From: Antrihabitans stalagmiti | Lineage (GTDB): Bacteria; Actinomycetota; Actinomycetes; Mycobacteriales; Mycobacteriaceae | NCBI RefSeq assembly: GCF_016482825.1 | Contig: NZ_JAEMNV010000002.1 | Span: forward strand, 186,001 to 250,000 | DNA length: 64,000 nt | Direction of reading: 5' to 3' | In this document: one piece after another, positions 8,447 to 17,614 of the stretch | Layout: the number at the start of each line of letters is the position of its first letter | How positions within the stretch are numbered: position 1 is the first letter of the stretch | Notes under the pieces: generated by a model | Database searches by the model: none | What the model saw: the letters and a program-made list of their open reading frames with translations, nothing else | What the model was told of the DNA's origin: nothing | Made by a program: the position numbers and the translations under genes

Positions 8447-11425
8447 CTAGCCTCCCGCGGCCTCGTAGGCGTCGATCGCCTGCTGCAGCCTGTCGAAGGC
8501 CGAACCGAGGTCGGAGAAGTTACCGCTGCGTTGAGCGTTGCGGACGTTCTCCAGCGCCGAATCGAGCGCGACGACAGCGTCTTGGAGGTTCCCCGCCGGC
8601 GGCGGTGTGCCTGCCGGTGGTGGTGTCCCACCTTCGGGTGTCGTCGGAGGAACCACCGGCGGAACACCGACGGCCGGCGGCTCGCTGCTCGCATCACCAC
8701 CCGGAGTGGTCGCCGCCCCACCGATGCCTTCACCGAACACGACGTCCAATGCTGCCTTCAAGGTCGGCTTGTAGCCGATCTTGATGATCCCCTGGTCTCG
8801 ATAACTCACCAGGACCCTGGACAACTGCGGGAACGTCGCCGCGTTTCCTCCCTGGGCCAACCGTTCGGTGTACAGCGGTTCCACGTAGAGGATTCCGCCT
8901 TCTCCGATCGGCAGTGTCAGGAGATTGCCGTAGAGAATCCGGTTCGATCCGACGATCTGAGTGCGTTCGGTCGACACGTCGGTGTTGGTGGTCATCGAGT
9001 TGTGCGCCTGACCGGGCCCTTGCGTCTGGGACTCGGTCGGCAACTGTCTGACGGTGAACTGCCCATACCCGTCGGGGTCCGATTTCACCGATATGTAGGC
9101 CGACAGGAAGTCGCGGTTGTAACCGACCATCGCACTGGTCAGATTGAAGGAAGGCTCGCCCGTCTCCGGGTCACCGAGCAACACGTAGTAAGGCGGCTGA
9201 TTGCCCGCACCGCCCGAGTCGATCGTCGGATCGCTCGGCACCGACCAGAAAGCGTTGTTGGTGAAGAACTCTCGCGGATCGTCGACGTGGTACTTGGCAA
9301 GCATTTCGCGCTGCACCTTGAACAGGTCTTCCGGGTAGCGGAAGTGCGCCCGCAGTTCGGGACTGATCTCGCTTTCCGGTGTGACGGCGTCCGGGAAGAC
9401 TCCCATCCACGCCTTGAGGACGGGATCGTTTTTGTCCACCTCGTAGAGCTTGATGGTGCCGTCGTATGCGTCGACGGTCGCCTTCACCGAGTTGCGGATG
9501 TAGGACACCTCTTTTCGAGGCAGCAGCCGTCCGGTGTTCTGATCGATGCTGTCTTCCACCAGGCCTTCCAGCGAACTGCGCTGCGCATACGGATATGCGT
9601 CCAGTGTGGTGTAAGCGTCGACGATCCAGACGATCTTGCCGTCGACGACGGCTGGGTAGGAATCGCCGTCCGTGGTCAGCCACGGCGCGACGGCCTGCAC
9701 CCGCTCCCGCGGATCGCGGTTGAAGATGATCTTGGACTCAGGTCCGATCACACCCGAGAACAGGATGTTGCGCTCGGTGTACTTCGCCGCGAACGCGAGA
9801 CGGTTGATCCAATTGCCAAGTGGGACACCACCCGAACCGGCGTAGGTCGAGCTTTCGGTGTCGCTGTCGTATTCACGAGGCTGCGATCCCTCGGAATTGC
9901 CCACGATGGAGTAATCGGGATCGTTCTCTGCGATGACTTCGCCGTAGTAGATGCGAGGCTGGTCGACCTTGATGATCTGATCGCCGGCCTTCTGCGTCGC
10001 GAGGTCACTGACCGTGAAGATCGGGTAGCCGCTGTCGTTGTTCGCACTCGCATCCGACGTCGGCGCGGCGTTGACCCTGTTGGCCGGCGCCGCGATGAAG
10101 CCGTTGCCGTGTGTGAAGACGGTGTGCTGGTTGATCCAGTCCTTCTGGTTGTCCTGGAAGTTCTTCGGCGACAGTTCACGCGCGGCGACCACGTAGTCCT
10201 GCAACTTGCCGTCGATGTTGTAGCGGTCGATGTCGAGCGTCGCCGGGAAGCCGAAGACGTTCTTCAGGTTCTGGAACTGGGTGAAGGTGCGCGAGAGCAC
10301 GTTCGGGTCGAGCAGACGGGTGTTGGCGATCGTCGTGATATCCGCGGGAACGGTTGCGGGGTTCTTCGATGCGACGCCCGAATAGTCCTCGTAGGTGACT
10401 TTGTCGTCGGTGATCCCGTACGCAAGTCGAGTCGCTTGAATATTTCGCTCGATATACGTTCGCTCTTTGTCCGCGGCGTTCGGGCGTACCGAGAACTGCT
10501 CGACGACGAGCGGCCACACCGCACCGACCAGGATCGACGACAAGACGAGCAACGCGGTTGCCATTGCCGGGATACGCAGGTCCCGCAGGAAGATCGCGGC
10601 AAAGAATGCAAGGGCGCAGATAACTGCGATCGAAAGCAGGATCAACTTCGCGGGCAGTACAGCGTTGTCGTCCGTGTAACTCAAACCTGTGAACGTCGGT
10701 TCCTTACGGTCACTGGAGAGCAACGAATAGCGGTCGAACCAGTACGCGATCGCCTTGAGCAGGATGAACGTTCCCGCCAACACCGCGAGCTGGATTCGCG
10801 CCGACCGCGTCAGCGCACCTTCACGCCCACTCAGCCGCAAACCGCCGAACACGTACTGCGTCACCAGGTTTGCGAGGAACGCGACGACGACCGCGACGAA
10901 CAACCAGTTCAACACCATGCGGTAGAAGGGCAGATCGAAGGCGTAGAAGCTGACGTCGAGGTTGAATTGGGGATCCCTTGTCCCGAACTCGGTGCCGTTG
11001 AGGAAGAGCTGTACGACAACCCAATTCGACTGTGCGACAAGCCCGGACAACACACCGATGACCAGCGGGATACCGAGCCCGAAGAGCCGCAGACGCGACA
11101 TCACGGTGGTCCGGTAGCGCGCGATCGGGTCGTTCGGACCGGCGACCGGCACGAATACCGGCCGAGTGCGGTAGGCCAGGACCAATGCCGCGAAGACGAT
11201 CAGGCCGACGAGGAGTCCGACGACCAGGAACAAGATGATTCGGGTGACGATCACCTTCACGTACACGCTGCGGTAGTCGACTTCGCCGAACCACAGCCAG
11301 TTCGTATAGGTGTCCACAATTCGGGGACCGATCAGAAACAGTCCCGCTATCACCAGGGCAACCACCAGAAGTACCCGGCTACGCCGCGACAACGAAGGTA
11401 AACCGGTGGGAGGCCGCATGCCCAC
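8447..11425 (-). CDS. UPF0182 family membrane protein (Rv3193c homologue)
   Basis: A 992-residue protein of the UPF0182 family, widespread in actinobacteria and cyanobacteria and of unknown function. About seven membrane helices lie in the first 320 residues, starting with VLLVVALVIAGLFLIGP (about 18-34). After that comes a large domain, predicted to be outside the membrane, that contains the bulk of the protein (about 330-890). The C-terminus has a Pro/Gly-rich linker of PPAGTPPPAG type and then a charged helical tail. A long open frame exists on the opposite strand, but its product is Arg/His-rich and unlike any family. Gene order with the PDZ and DUF2342 genes matches mycobacteria. Confidence 0.95.
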   Translation of the reverse strand: MGMRPPTGLPSLSRRSRVLLVVALVIAGLFLIGPRIVDTYTNWLWFGEVDYRSVYVKVIVTRIILFLVVGLLVGLIVFAALVLAYRTRPVFVPVAGPNDPIARYRTTVMSRLRLFGLGIPLVIGVLSGLVAQSNWVVVQLFLNGTEFGTRDPQFNLDVSFYAFDLPFYRMVLNWLFVAVVVAFLANLVTQYVFGGLRLSGREGALTRSARIQLAVLAGTFILLKAIAYWFDRYSLLSSDRKEPTFTGLSYTDDNAVLPAKLILLSIAVICALAFFAAIFLRDLRIPAMATALLVLSSILVGAVWPLVVEQFSVRPNAADKERTYIERNIQATRLAYGITDDKVTYEDYSGVASKNPATVPADITTIANTRLLDPNVLSRTFTQFQNLKNVFGFPATLDIDRYNIDGKLQDYVVAARELSPKNFQDNQKDWINQHTVFTHGNGFIAAPANRVNAAPTSDASANNDSGYPIFTVSDLATQKAGDQIIKVDQPRIYYGEVIAENDPDYSIVGNSEGSQPREYDSDTESSTYAGSGGVPLGNWINRLAFAAKYTERNILFSGVIGPESKIIFNRDPRERVQAVAPWLTTDGDSYPAVVDGKIVWIVDAYTTLDAYPYAQRSSLEGLVEDSIDQNTGRLLPRKEVSYIRNSVKATVDAYDGTIKLYEVDKNDPVLKAWMGVFPDAVTPESEISPELRAHFRYPEDLFKVQREMLAKYHVDDPREFFTNNAFWSVPSDPTIDSGGAGNQPPYYVLLGDPETGEPSFNLTSAMVGYNRDFLSAYISVKSDPDGYGQFTVRQLPTESQTQGPGQAHNSMTTNTDVSTERTQIVGSNRILYGNLLTLPIGEGGILYVEPLYTERLAQGGNAATFPQLSRVLVSYRDQGIIKIGYKPTLKAALDVVFGEGIGGAATTPGGDASSEPPAVGVPPVVPPTTPEGGTPPPAGTPPPAGNLQDAVVALDSALENVRNAQRSGNFSDLGSAFDRLQQAIDAYEAAGG

Positions 11426-11632
11426 GTGCCACGCTCCAGAGTGCTCGGCGACGCACAGTGCGCGTCGCGATCGTTCGCTACCGGTCGCGGGTTCCCGTGA
11501 CCGTTTCGCCCCACTCTACGGAAGAGTGCGTAGCTGGCGAGCGGCGGCAACTGCCCACGGTGCGGTGTTCGCTATCGGCACAGCGCGGAGCCACCCGCAC
11601 GGCGGCATCGGCGTCAATGAAATGATGCGTCC

Positions 11633-12220
11633 GTGACCCAATTCGGCCCAACGGAAGATGATTTGGCCCGCTGCCTCCGCGAGGTCGCCGAGCACGTCGA
11701 CGCGCGAGGTTGGGACCAACCACCCCATTTGTTCGCCCTCGTACCGACGGCCGACCTCATCGCGGCCGAACCGGCGCTGCACGATCAATTGGCCGACGGA
11801 CCGTCGATCACACCGATCGAGCAGGAAGCGATGCCACACGACATCGACGGCGGCAGCCGAGCTCTCGACGAGTTCCTCGCAACGACGACGTGGCCGCCTG
11901 CCGTCGTCGGGTGTGTGCTCGCTCAGGAGATAGTCGTGCTTCCACCAGAAGCCGAAACCGACCTCGACGAGGCACTCGCGCCGCTGCTTGCGGATCGCGA
12001 CGCCGCCGACGAGGCCGCGCGCGCTGCTGCCGAAGCACATCCGGAGCGGCGAGCAGGCAGGTTGTTCGCGGCGGTCCTGCGGGACGGTCAGTCGTTGGCG
12101 TTGCTGCAGCTTCGGCCCGACGAGGAGGACGAATCCTACGGTGACCTGGAGCTGCTGACCTATCCCGACCTCGCTCCCAACATCGTCGAGGCATTGCACG
12201 CGACGCTCGAAAGCGAGTAG
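11633..12220 (+). CDS. PPA1309 family protein
   Basis: A 195-residue acidic cytosolic protein of the actinobacterial PPA1309 family, function unknown. It opens TEDDLARCLREVAEHVDARGWDQP and has the family segment with PHLFALVPTADLIAAEP, then WPPAVVGCVLAQEIVVLP, and a C-terminal part with GDLELLTYPDLAPNIVEAL. The GTG start at 11633 gives the full family length. It is convergent with the PDZ protease gene, separated by a strong hairpin, and divergent from the UPF0182 gene. Confidence 0.85.
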   Translation: MTQFGPTEDDLARCLREVAEHVDARGWDQPPHLFALVPTADLIAAEPALHDQLADGPSITPIEQEAMPHDIDGGSRALDEFLATTTWPPAVVGCVLAQEIVVLPPEAETDLDEALAPLLADRDAADEAARAAAEAHPERRAGRLFAAVLRDGQSLALLQLRPDEEDESYGDLELLTYPDLAPNIVEALHATLESE

Positions 12221-12232
12221 GGCGCTGCGCGC

Positions 12233-12278
12233 CTCGTGAGTCCTTTCGGAGGGCGCAACCTCCGAAAAGACTCACGAG
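12233..12278. terminator. Bidirectional terminator hairpin (repeat copy A)
   Basis: A 20-base-arm inverted repeat beginning CTCGTGAGTC and ending GACTCACGAG, between the convergent PPA1309 and PDZ genes. The arms contain CTTTCGGAGG and CCTCCGAAAA, with one mismatch. A closely related hairpin sits at 47420-47463. Confidence 0.85.
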
Positions 12279-12290
12279 CGGCGAAGCCGC

Positions 12291-13316
12291 CTAACAGCCA
12301 GGGGCGTCCCGACCATCGCGGATCGCCTCGAGCGAACCGACCGCGTCGTCCAAGGTCGTCACCTTCACCAACCGCAGACCGTCCGGTGCCCGCTGCTTGG
12401 CCTCGTCGCAGTTCTCGGCAGGCACGAGGAACGTCTTTGCACCCGCCTCCTGCGCGGCGATCATCTTGTAGGGAATGCCACCGATCGGGCCGACCGCGCC
12501 ACACGAATCGATGGTGCCTGTGCCTGCGATGAACGTCCCGCCGCTCAGCTCGAGCGGACTCATCTTGTCGATCACAGCGAGGCTGAACATCAAGCCAGCC
12601 GACGGACCGCCGACGTCTGCGAGGTTGAACGTCACCTCGACCGGGCCGTCCGGCTTCTCGACAGGGGTGATGCCGAGGTAGCCCTTCTCCGGGTCGCCCG
12701 GCCGAGCACCGAGTTTCACCACAGCCGAGGTATCAACGCCGTCGCGACGAAAGCGAATGGTTGCGTCGCTGTCGGGACCGGAACCCGACACCGCCTTCTG
12801 GACTCCGCACACCGAGGCGACGTCGACGCCGTTGATGCTGATCAGCTCGTCGCCCTCCCGCAGCGCGTCTTTGGCGGGGCCGTCGGTGCCGACTCCCCCG
12901 ATCGACAACTTCATCGGGTACTTCAGGTATTGCAGCGCCGCGAGCTCGGCGCTGTCCTCGGACTGTTCGAAGTCGGCCTTGTTGGCGGCCTCGGTTTCTT
13001 CCTTCGTCTTGTCCGGCGGGTAGATCTCGGAGCGGGGTACGAGACCTTGGCGACCGCTTGCCCAATACGCGAACGCCTCGAAGATCGTGAGGTTGTCCCG
13101 CACCGAGACCGTCGTCATGTTCAGGTTGCCGGACGTGGGATCGAGCGGTACGCCTTCGACGTCGACGATCGGCTTGTCCGGCTCGACCTCACCGAGGGTG
13201 TTGAAGGTCGGGCCGGGTCCGAGTGCTGCGTACGGCACCTTCAGGACACTGCCGAGGACACCCAGCGCGATCACAGGCACCAAAGCCACAAGGAGGGTGA
13301 GCATCCGTCGATTCAC
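12291..13316 (-). CDS. PDZ domain-containing Lon-like serine protease (Rv3194c/YlbL type)
   Basis: A membrane-anchored protease, 341 residues from GTG 13316; the frame is open to 13445 but homologues begin at the VNRRM segment just before the anchor. Residues 6-29 are an N-terminal membrane helix, residues about 135-205 a PDZ domain (LREGDELISINGVDV), and residues about 210-330 a Lon-type (S16) domain. The Lon catalytic pair is present: Ser239 in GGPSAGLMF and Lys284 in GGIPYKMIAAQEAGA. Like YlbL it lacks an ATPase domain. It probably cleaves envelope or membrane-proximal proteins; the substrate is not known to me. Confidence 0.9.
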   Translation of the reverse strand: MNRRMLTLLVALVPVIALGVLGSVLKVPYAALGPGPTFNTLGEVEPDKPIVDVEGVPLDPTSGNLNMTTVSVRDNLTIFEAFAYWASGRQGLVPRSEIYPPDKTKEETEAANKADFEQSEDSAELAALQYLKYPMKLSIGGVGTDGPAKDALREGDELISINGVDVASVCGVQKAVSGSGPDSDATIRFRRDGVDTSAVVKLGARPGDPEKGYLGITPVEKPDGPVEVTFNLADVGGPSAGLMFSLAVIDKMSPLELSGGTFIAGTGTIDSCGAVGPIGGIPYKMIAAQEAGAKTFLVPAENCDEAKQRAPDGLRLVKVTTLDDAVGSLEAIRDGRDAPGC

Positions 13317-13411
13317 CTGGCCAGAGTAACCAGAGTGCAGGATCACAGCCTGTTCGCCCTCAGCGCATCGCAACGTCGCAATGTGGATGCGCCGCCTTGT
13401 ACCGTTGAGAT

Positions 13412-14800
13412 ATGAGCGATGTGCCGTTCGGCTTTTCGAATCCAAACGACCCGGACAAAGATAGGAACCGAAAAGAAGGCAGGGAGGGTTCCGACGGCGG
13501 TCAAGGCGCGTCGGACCCGTTCGGTTTCGGCTTCGAAGGTTTCGATCCCGCGCAGCTCGGTCAGATGCTGTCCCAGTTCGGCGCGATGCTGAGCAACATG
13601 GGAGCCGGCGGGGGTCCGGGCGCGTCCGCTGGTCCCGTCAACTACGACGTGGCGAAGCAACTCGCCCGCCAGCAACTCGGGAACTTCAAACCGGTGTCGG
13701 CCGGCACCACCAAGGCCGTCGCAGACGCGGCACACCTCGCCGAACTATGGCTCGACGGAGCGACAACGCTGCCTGCGGGCGCTGCCAAGACGGTCGGCTG
13801 GACACCCAACGATTGGCTTGAAAACACCCTCGACACCTGGAAGCGGCTGTGCGATCCGGTCGCGCAGCAGATCTCGGGCATGTGGACCGCAAGCCTGCCT
13901 CCTGAGGCGCAGCAGGTCGTCGGGCCGATGATCGGGATGCTCGGCCAGATGGGCGGCCTGGCCTTCGGGTCGCAGTTGGGTCAGGCGCTCGGTCAGCTCG
14001 CCAAGGAAGTTCTGACGTCGACCGACATCGGACTTCCCTTGGGCCCCACCGGGACCGCTGCACTCCTGCCGGAGGCCATCGCGGCATTCAGCGAAGGTCT
14101 CGAGCAGCCCGAACAGGAAATTCTCGTCTTCCTCGCGGCTCGTGAAGCCGCTCACCAACGACTGTTCCATCACGTGTCCTGGCTGCGGCAACGGGTCCTC
14201 GGAACCGTCGAGGACTACGCACGGGGAATCCGGATGGACTTCTCCGCGATCGAACAGGCTGCCGCGGGCATCGATCCGGCGGCACTGATGGATCCGTCGA
14301 AGATCGAAGAGATCCTGCAGCAGGGCGCTTTCGAACCGCAGACGACGCCGGAGCAGAAGCAGGCTCTCGAACGTCTGGAAACCCTGCTCGCCTTGATCGA
14401 AGGCTGGGTGGAGACGGTGGTCGCAGACGCGGTCGGCGACCGCTTGCCCGGTGCGGCTGCGCTCAGCGAGACACTGCGCCGACGTCGCGCAACAGGCGGA
14501 CCCGCCGAACAGACCTTCGCCACCCTGGTCGGGCTCGAATTGCGACCACGCAAGGTGCGCGAAGCAGCGACGCTGTGGCGTCGACTCACCGACGAAGCCG
14601 GTGCCGACGTTCGCGACGGCGTGTGGGCCCACCCCGATCTACTGCCCGACTCTGCGGATGTCGACAACCCGACCGGCTTCATCGAGCGCCTGACCGGCGG
14701 TGAAGCAACCGCATTCGACGATCCGATGGCGCAGCTCGAGGAGACCGAAGCGCGCGAACGCGCCGAGAAAGGCGAGCAGCCGAAGGACGATTCGGCATAG
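13412..14800 (+). CDS. DUF2342 zinc-metalloprotease-like protein (Rv3195 homologue)
   Basis: A 462-residue protein of the DUF2342 family, annotated elsewhere as zinc-dependent metalloprotease or hydrolase. The N-terminal 70 residues are charged then Gly/Phe/Met-rich (FGFGFEGFDP, LSQFGAMLSNMG). The family core follows (about 75-440), with ARQQLGNF and LLPEAIAAFSEGLEQPEQEI. Where a zincin HExxH helix is expected the sequence reads AREAAHQRLFHHV, giving RExxH rather than HExxH, so proteolytic activity is doubtful from sequence alone. The C-terminal tail is Glu/Lys-rich. It is the first of three plus-strand genes (this one, the E1-like gene, the ABC1 kinase). Confidence 0.85.
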   Translation: MSDVPFGFSNPNDPDKDRNRKEGREGSDGGQGASDPFGFGFEGFDPAQLGQMLSQFGAMLSNMGAGGGPGASAGPVNYDVAKQLARQQLGNFKPVSAGTTKAVADAAHLAELWLDGATTLPAGAAKTVGWTPNDWLENTLDTWKRLCDPVAQQISGMWTASLPPEAQQVVGPMIGMLGQMGGLAFGSQLGQALGQLAKEVLTSTDIGLPLGPTGTAALLPEAIAAFSEGLEQPEQEILVFLAAREAAHQRLFHHVSWLRQRVLGTVEDYARGIRMDFSAIEQAAAGIDPAALMDPSKIEEILQQGAFEPQTTPEQKQALERLETLLALIEGWVETVVADAVGDRLPGAAALSETLRRRRATGGPAEQTFATLVGLELRPRKVREAATLWRRLTDEAGADVRDGVWAHPDLLPDSADVDNPTGFIERLTGGEATAFDDPMAQLEETEARERAEKGEQPKDDSA

Positions 14801-14898
14801 TCGCGCAGCGAATCGGGCCTGTGGATAACTACCGCGCCTGGGGATAACTGCGCGCTGCGAGGGCTCCCGGAGCACACCGCCACCGCATACTCGCTCCC

Positions 14899-15813
14899 AT
14901 GCCGTCTCCTGAGGTTTCCGATTCCGCGCAGCGCCGGGCACTACACCGCCGCGGCAACCTTGTACTCGATCCGCGATTGACAATCCTGCAACGTCGGACG
15001 AGCGTGCAGCTCGGCTGGGATCCCGAGTCCGCGCTGTTGTTGACCCCGCCCGACGGTGTCACCCCGGCGACCCTCGCCGCGCTGCTTCGCGCCCTGGACG
15101 GCACGGTGACCCGACCTCAGTTCATGTGGCGCGCGTGCGAGAACGGCATCCCTCCTGCCGACATGTCGGCAATCCTCGCCGAGCTCGACGACGTCGGCCT
15201 GCTCGACGAGACCGAGACGGCTGCAACGGTTGTCAGAGCGATTCGGATACACGGTCGGGGTCCGCTGTCCGACGCGCTGTACGACAGCTTGAGTGGCAAC
15301 GCTGTCCGAGTGAGCCGGTCGGGCAACACGGTCAGCTACGACGTCGCAAAGTGGCGGGTCGATTTCGTCGTTCTCGCCGACGACCTTGTTGCAGATCCTC
15401 AGCTGGTGAGCAATCTCGTCGACAACCGCATTCCGCACCTTCAGGTCCGCATTCGCGATGGCAAAGGCATCGTCGGCCCTCTTGTCGTGCCCGGGCAGAC
15501 GAGCTGCCTGCGCTGCGCGGACCTCATTCGCTGCGCCCGAGACAACGAATGGCCGCACCTGTCGGCACAGATGCTCGGCCGAGTAGGCAGAGCAAGCACG
15601 GCAGCAGTGCTCGCAACAGCAGCGGTTGCACTCGGTCAGCTGGAGGCAATTCTGACGAATCAACCGCGCGAACTGCCTGCAAGCATCGACGCCACGCTGG
15701 AACTCGACCTCGCGACACATCAGGCAAACATCCGGCGTTGGCCTCGTCACAATCTGTGCGAATGCTGGCAAACGGCACACCCGGTGGCCGAGCGGGCGCT
15801 TGGTCAGCCATGA
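14899..15813 (+). CDS. E1-like/cyclodehydratase-family protein (Rv3196 homologue)
   Basis: A 304-residue protein resembling the ocin-ThiF/cyclodehydratase C proteins that bind leader peptides in azole-forming (TOMM) clusters. The N-terminal 90 residues look like a small winged, precursor-binding domain; the middle (about 110-190) is Rossmann-like with VDFVVLADDLV; the C-terminal part holds GPLVVPGQTSCLRCADL and later LCECW, together giving four cysteines for a structural zinc as in E1 enzymes. I see no ATP-binding GxGxxG motif and no YcaO, dehydrogenase or precursor peptide gene nearby, so it is an orphan partner or has another role. It sits between the DUF2342 gene and the ABC1 kinase, as in mycobacteria. 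Confidence 0.78.
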   Translation: MPSPEVSDSAQRRALHRRGNLVLDPRLTILQRRTSVQLGWDPESALLLTPPDGVTPATLAALLRALDGTVTRPQFMWRACENGIPPADMSAILAELDDVGLLDETETAATVVRAIRIHGRGPLSDALYDSLSGNAVRVSRSGNTVSYDVAKWRVDFVVLADDLVADPQLVSNLVDNRIPHLQVRIRDGKGIVGPLVVPGQTSCLRCADLIRCARDNEWPHLSAQMLGRVGRASTAAVLATAAVALGQLEAILTNQPRELPASIDATLELDLATHQANIRRWPRHNLCECWQTAHPVAERALGQP

Positions 15814-15820
15814 TGGGAAG

Positions 15821-17161
15821 GTGTCCGACATTCCGCGCAAGAGTTCGACGCGCACCCGAAGGCTCGCCAGCATCCCTCTAGGCATCGCGGGTCGCGCCGC
15901 CGTGGGGTACGGCAAGAAGCTCGCGGGCGGCGATCGTGGCGAAATAAATGCCGAGCTTTCTGCCAAGGCTGCCGATCAGTTGTTCAAAGTTCTGGGCGAG
16001 CTCAAGGGCGGCGCGATGAAGTTCGGGCAGGCCCTGAGCGTCATGGAAGCTGCGATCCCGGACGAGTACGCCGAGCCCTACCGCGAAGCACTCACCAAAC
16101 TGCAAGCGGCGGCACCACCGTTGCCAGCGAAGTCGGTGCATCGCGTCCTCGATCAACAGCTCGGCACGAAGTGGCGCGAGCGGTTCGTATCGTTCGACGA
16201 CACCCCGACCGCATCGGCGAGCATCGGACAGGTCCATCGCGCCGTCTGGGCAGACGGACGCGACGTCGCCGTCAAGGTTCAGTACCCGGGAGCCGACGAG
16301 GCACTGCGCGCAGACCTCAAGACACTGTCGCGTTTCGCATCGATGATGGCGTCGATGATGCCCGGCACCGACGTCAAGCCTGTGCTCGCCGAACTCACCG
16401 AGCGTATGGAGGAGGAACTCGACTACCGCATCGAGGCTTCCAATCAGCGCGCGTTTGCCAAAGAGTTCGACGGCGATTCCGATTTCGCAATCCCCAAGGT
16501 TGTCGCAAGTGCGCCGAAGGTCGTCGTGACCGAATGGATGACCGCAACCCCACTGTCGACGATCATCTCGAAAGGCACTGTCGAACAACGTAATCGCGCT
16601 GGCGAATTGTTCGCACTCTTCGCATTCTCCTCACCGACTCGGGTCGGACTGCTCCACTGCGATCCGCACCCGGGCAACTTCATGTTGCGCGACGACGGCC
16701 GTCTCGGTGTGATCGACTTCGGAGCGTGCGCGCCGCTGCCAAAGGGTTTGCCGTTCGCGCTCGGCCGGATGGTTCGTCTCGCATCGGAGGAACGGTTCGA
16801 CGAACTGACTCAGCTGCTGTACGACAACAATTTCGTCATCCCTGGCCGCAAGGTCACCGATCGCGAAATCGATGAGTATCTACGGCCTTTCACGGATCCC
16901 ATCAAGACCGAATCGTTTCATTTCACGCGCTCGTGGCTGCAGAAGGTTGCGGGCACGGCGGCGGATTTCAACGGTTCACAGTTCAAGACCGCACGTTCAC
17001 TGAATCTCCCGCCCGAGTACCTGATGATCTTCCGCGTTCTGCTCGGCGGTGTCGGAATCGGCGCGCAACTCGATGCCGAAGCCCCGTACATGCGGATCCT
17101 GGCTGATTGGCTTCCCGGATTCACCGAAGACGACGAAAGAGCCCTACCCGCAGGCGGGTAG
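15821..17161 (+). CDS. ABC1/UbiB atypical kinase family protein (Rv3197 homologue)
   Basis: A 446-residue member of the ABC1/ADCK/UbiB family, atypical kinase-fold ATPases linked to isoprenoid lipid metabolism. The invariant KxGQ helix appears as GGAMKFGQALSVMEAAIPD (about 55-73), the Ala-rich loop as ASIGQVHRA, the lysine strand as VAVKVQYPG, and the catalytic segment as HCDPHPGNFMLRDDGRLGVIDFG, which supplies the DxxxxN and DFG residues. I choose GTG 15821 because homologues start at SDIPRK; a TTG at 15800 inside the previous gene is possible. In mycobacteria this gene neighbours whiB7, as here. Confidence 0.9.
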   Translation: MSDIPRKSSTRTRRLASIPLGIAGRAAVGYGKKLAGGDRGEINAELSAKAADQLFKVLGELKGGAMKFGQALSVMEAAIPDEYAEPYREALTKLQAAAPPLPAKSVHRVLDQQLGTKWRERFVSFDDTPTASASIGQVHRAVWADGRDVAVKVQYPGADEALRADLKTLSRFASMMASMMPGTDVKPVLAELTERMEEELDYRIEASNQRAFAKEFDGDSDFAIPKVVASAPKVVVTEWMTATPLSTIISKGTVEQRNRAGELFALFAFSSPTRVGLLHCDPHPGNFMLRDDGRLGVIDFGACAPLPKGLPFALGRMVRLASEERFDELTQLLYDNNFVIPGRKVTDREIDEYLRPFTDPIKTESFHFTRSWLQKVAGTAADFNGSQFKTARSLNLPPEYLMIFRVLLGGVGIGAQLDAEAPYMRILADWLPGFTEDDERALPAGG

Positions 17162-17171
17162 AGCTCTTTCG
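17134..17171. terminator. Bidirectional terminator between ABC1 kinase and whiB7
   Basis: Arms of 17 bases (CGAAAGAG...CTACCCG) with one mismatch and a CAGG loop. It overlaps the last 28 bases of the ABC1 kinase gene and ends 6 bp before the whiB7 stop, so it can serve both convergent genes. Confidence 0.85.
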
Positions 17172-17176
17172 GATCG

Positions 17177-17515
17177 TCACGCAATCTTGCGAGGGCGGCC
17201 ACGCGGCCGCTTACGTGCGATGACGGCACCCTGATCGAAGATCTCGCCGCCCCACACACCCCACGGCTCGGCGCGGTCGAGAGCTGCGCTCAGGCACTGC
17301 TTCCGAATCGGGCAGTCGACGCAGAGCGCCTTCGCCTGCTCGAGCTGTGCGGGGCTGTCAGCGAACCAGAGGTCCGGGTCGGCTACCCGACACGGCAGCT
17401 CGTCCAAGCGAGGTTGGGCCGCAACGTCGTTCGCACCGAAGGCTGCGTATTCGCTTGTGACGACACGGCTTTCGATTTCTACTCGGCATGTCGTCCGGAT
17501 TGTCGCGGTAGACAC
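17177..17515 (-). CDS. whiB7: WhiB7 redox-sensing transcription factor
   Basis: A 112-residue WhiB protein that activates intrinsic antibiotic-resistance genes, including its own, when translation is impaired. The start is GTG 17515, six bases after AAGGAGAA. Cys42, Cys65, Cys68 and Cys74 (in LPC, CVDC and KQC) form the [4Fe-4S] site, GVWGG at 86-90 is the WhiB turn that contacts sigma factor region 4, and the C-terminal RGRPRK (105-110) is the AT-hook that separates WhiB7 from other WhiB proteins. The upstream leader carries a WhiB7-type promoter, an upstream ORF and a terminator, described separately. The first 40 residues are longer than in mycobacterial WhiB7. Confidence 0.95.
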   Translation of the reverse strand: MSTATIRTTCRVEIESRVVTSEYAAFGANDVAAQPRLDELPCRVADPDLWFADSPAQLEQAKALCVDCPIRKQCLSAALDRAEPWGVWGGEIFDQGAVIARKRPRGRPRKIA

Positions 17516-17614
17516 GTCGTTCTCCTTAGCTCTCGTGCGGCATTTGTGGATGCTGGGTTCGAAGTTCTGTCTCGAGATGCGAACCGGTGCCGAGAGCCAA
17601 GGACCTGGATGTCC

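Noticed and set aside
8432-11401. A 989-codon open frame on the plus strand
   Set aside because: It is antisense to the UPF0182 gene in the usual high-GC mirrored frame, and its product is Arg/Asp/His-rich without any known motif.
13317-13445. N-terminal extension of the PDZ protease
   Set aside because: It would overlap the start of the divergent DUF2342 gene and adds a basic segment absent from homologues.
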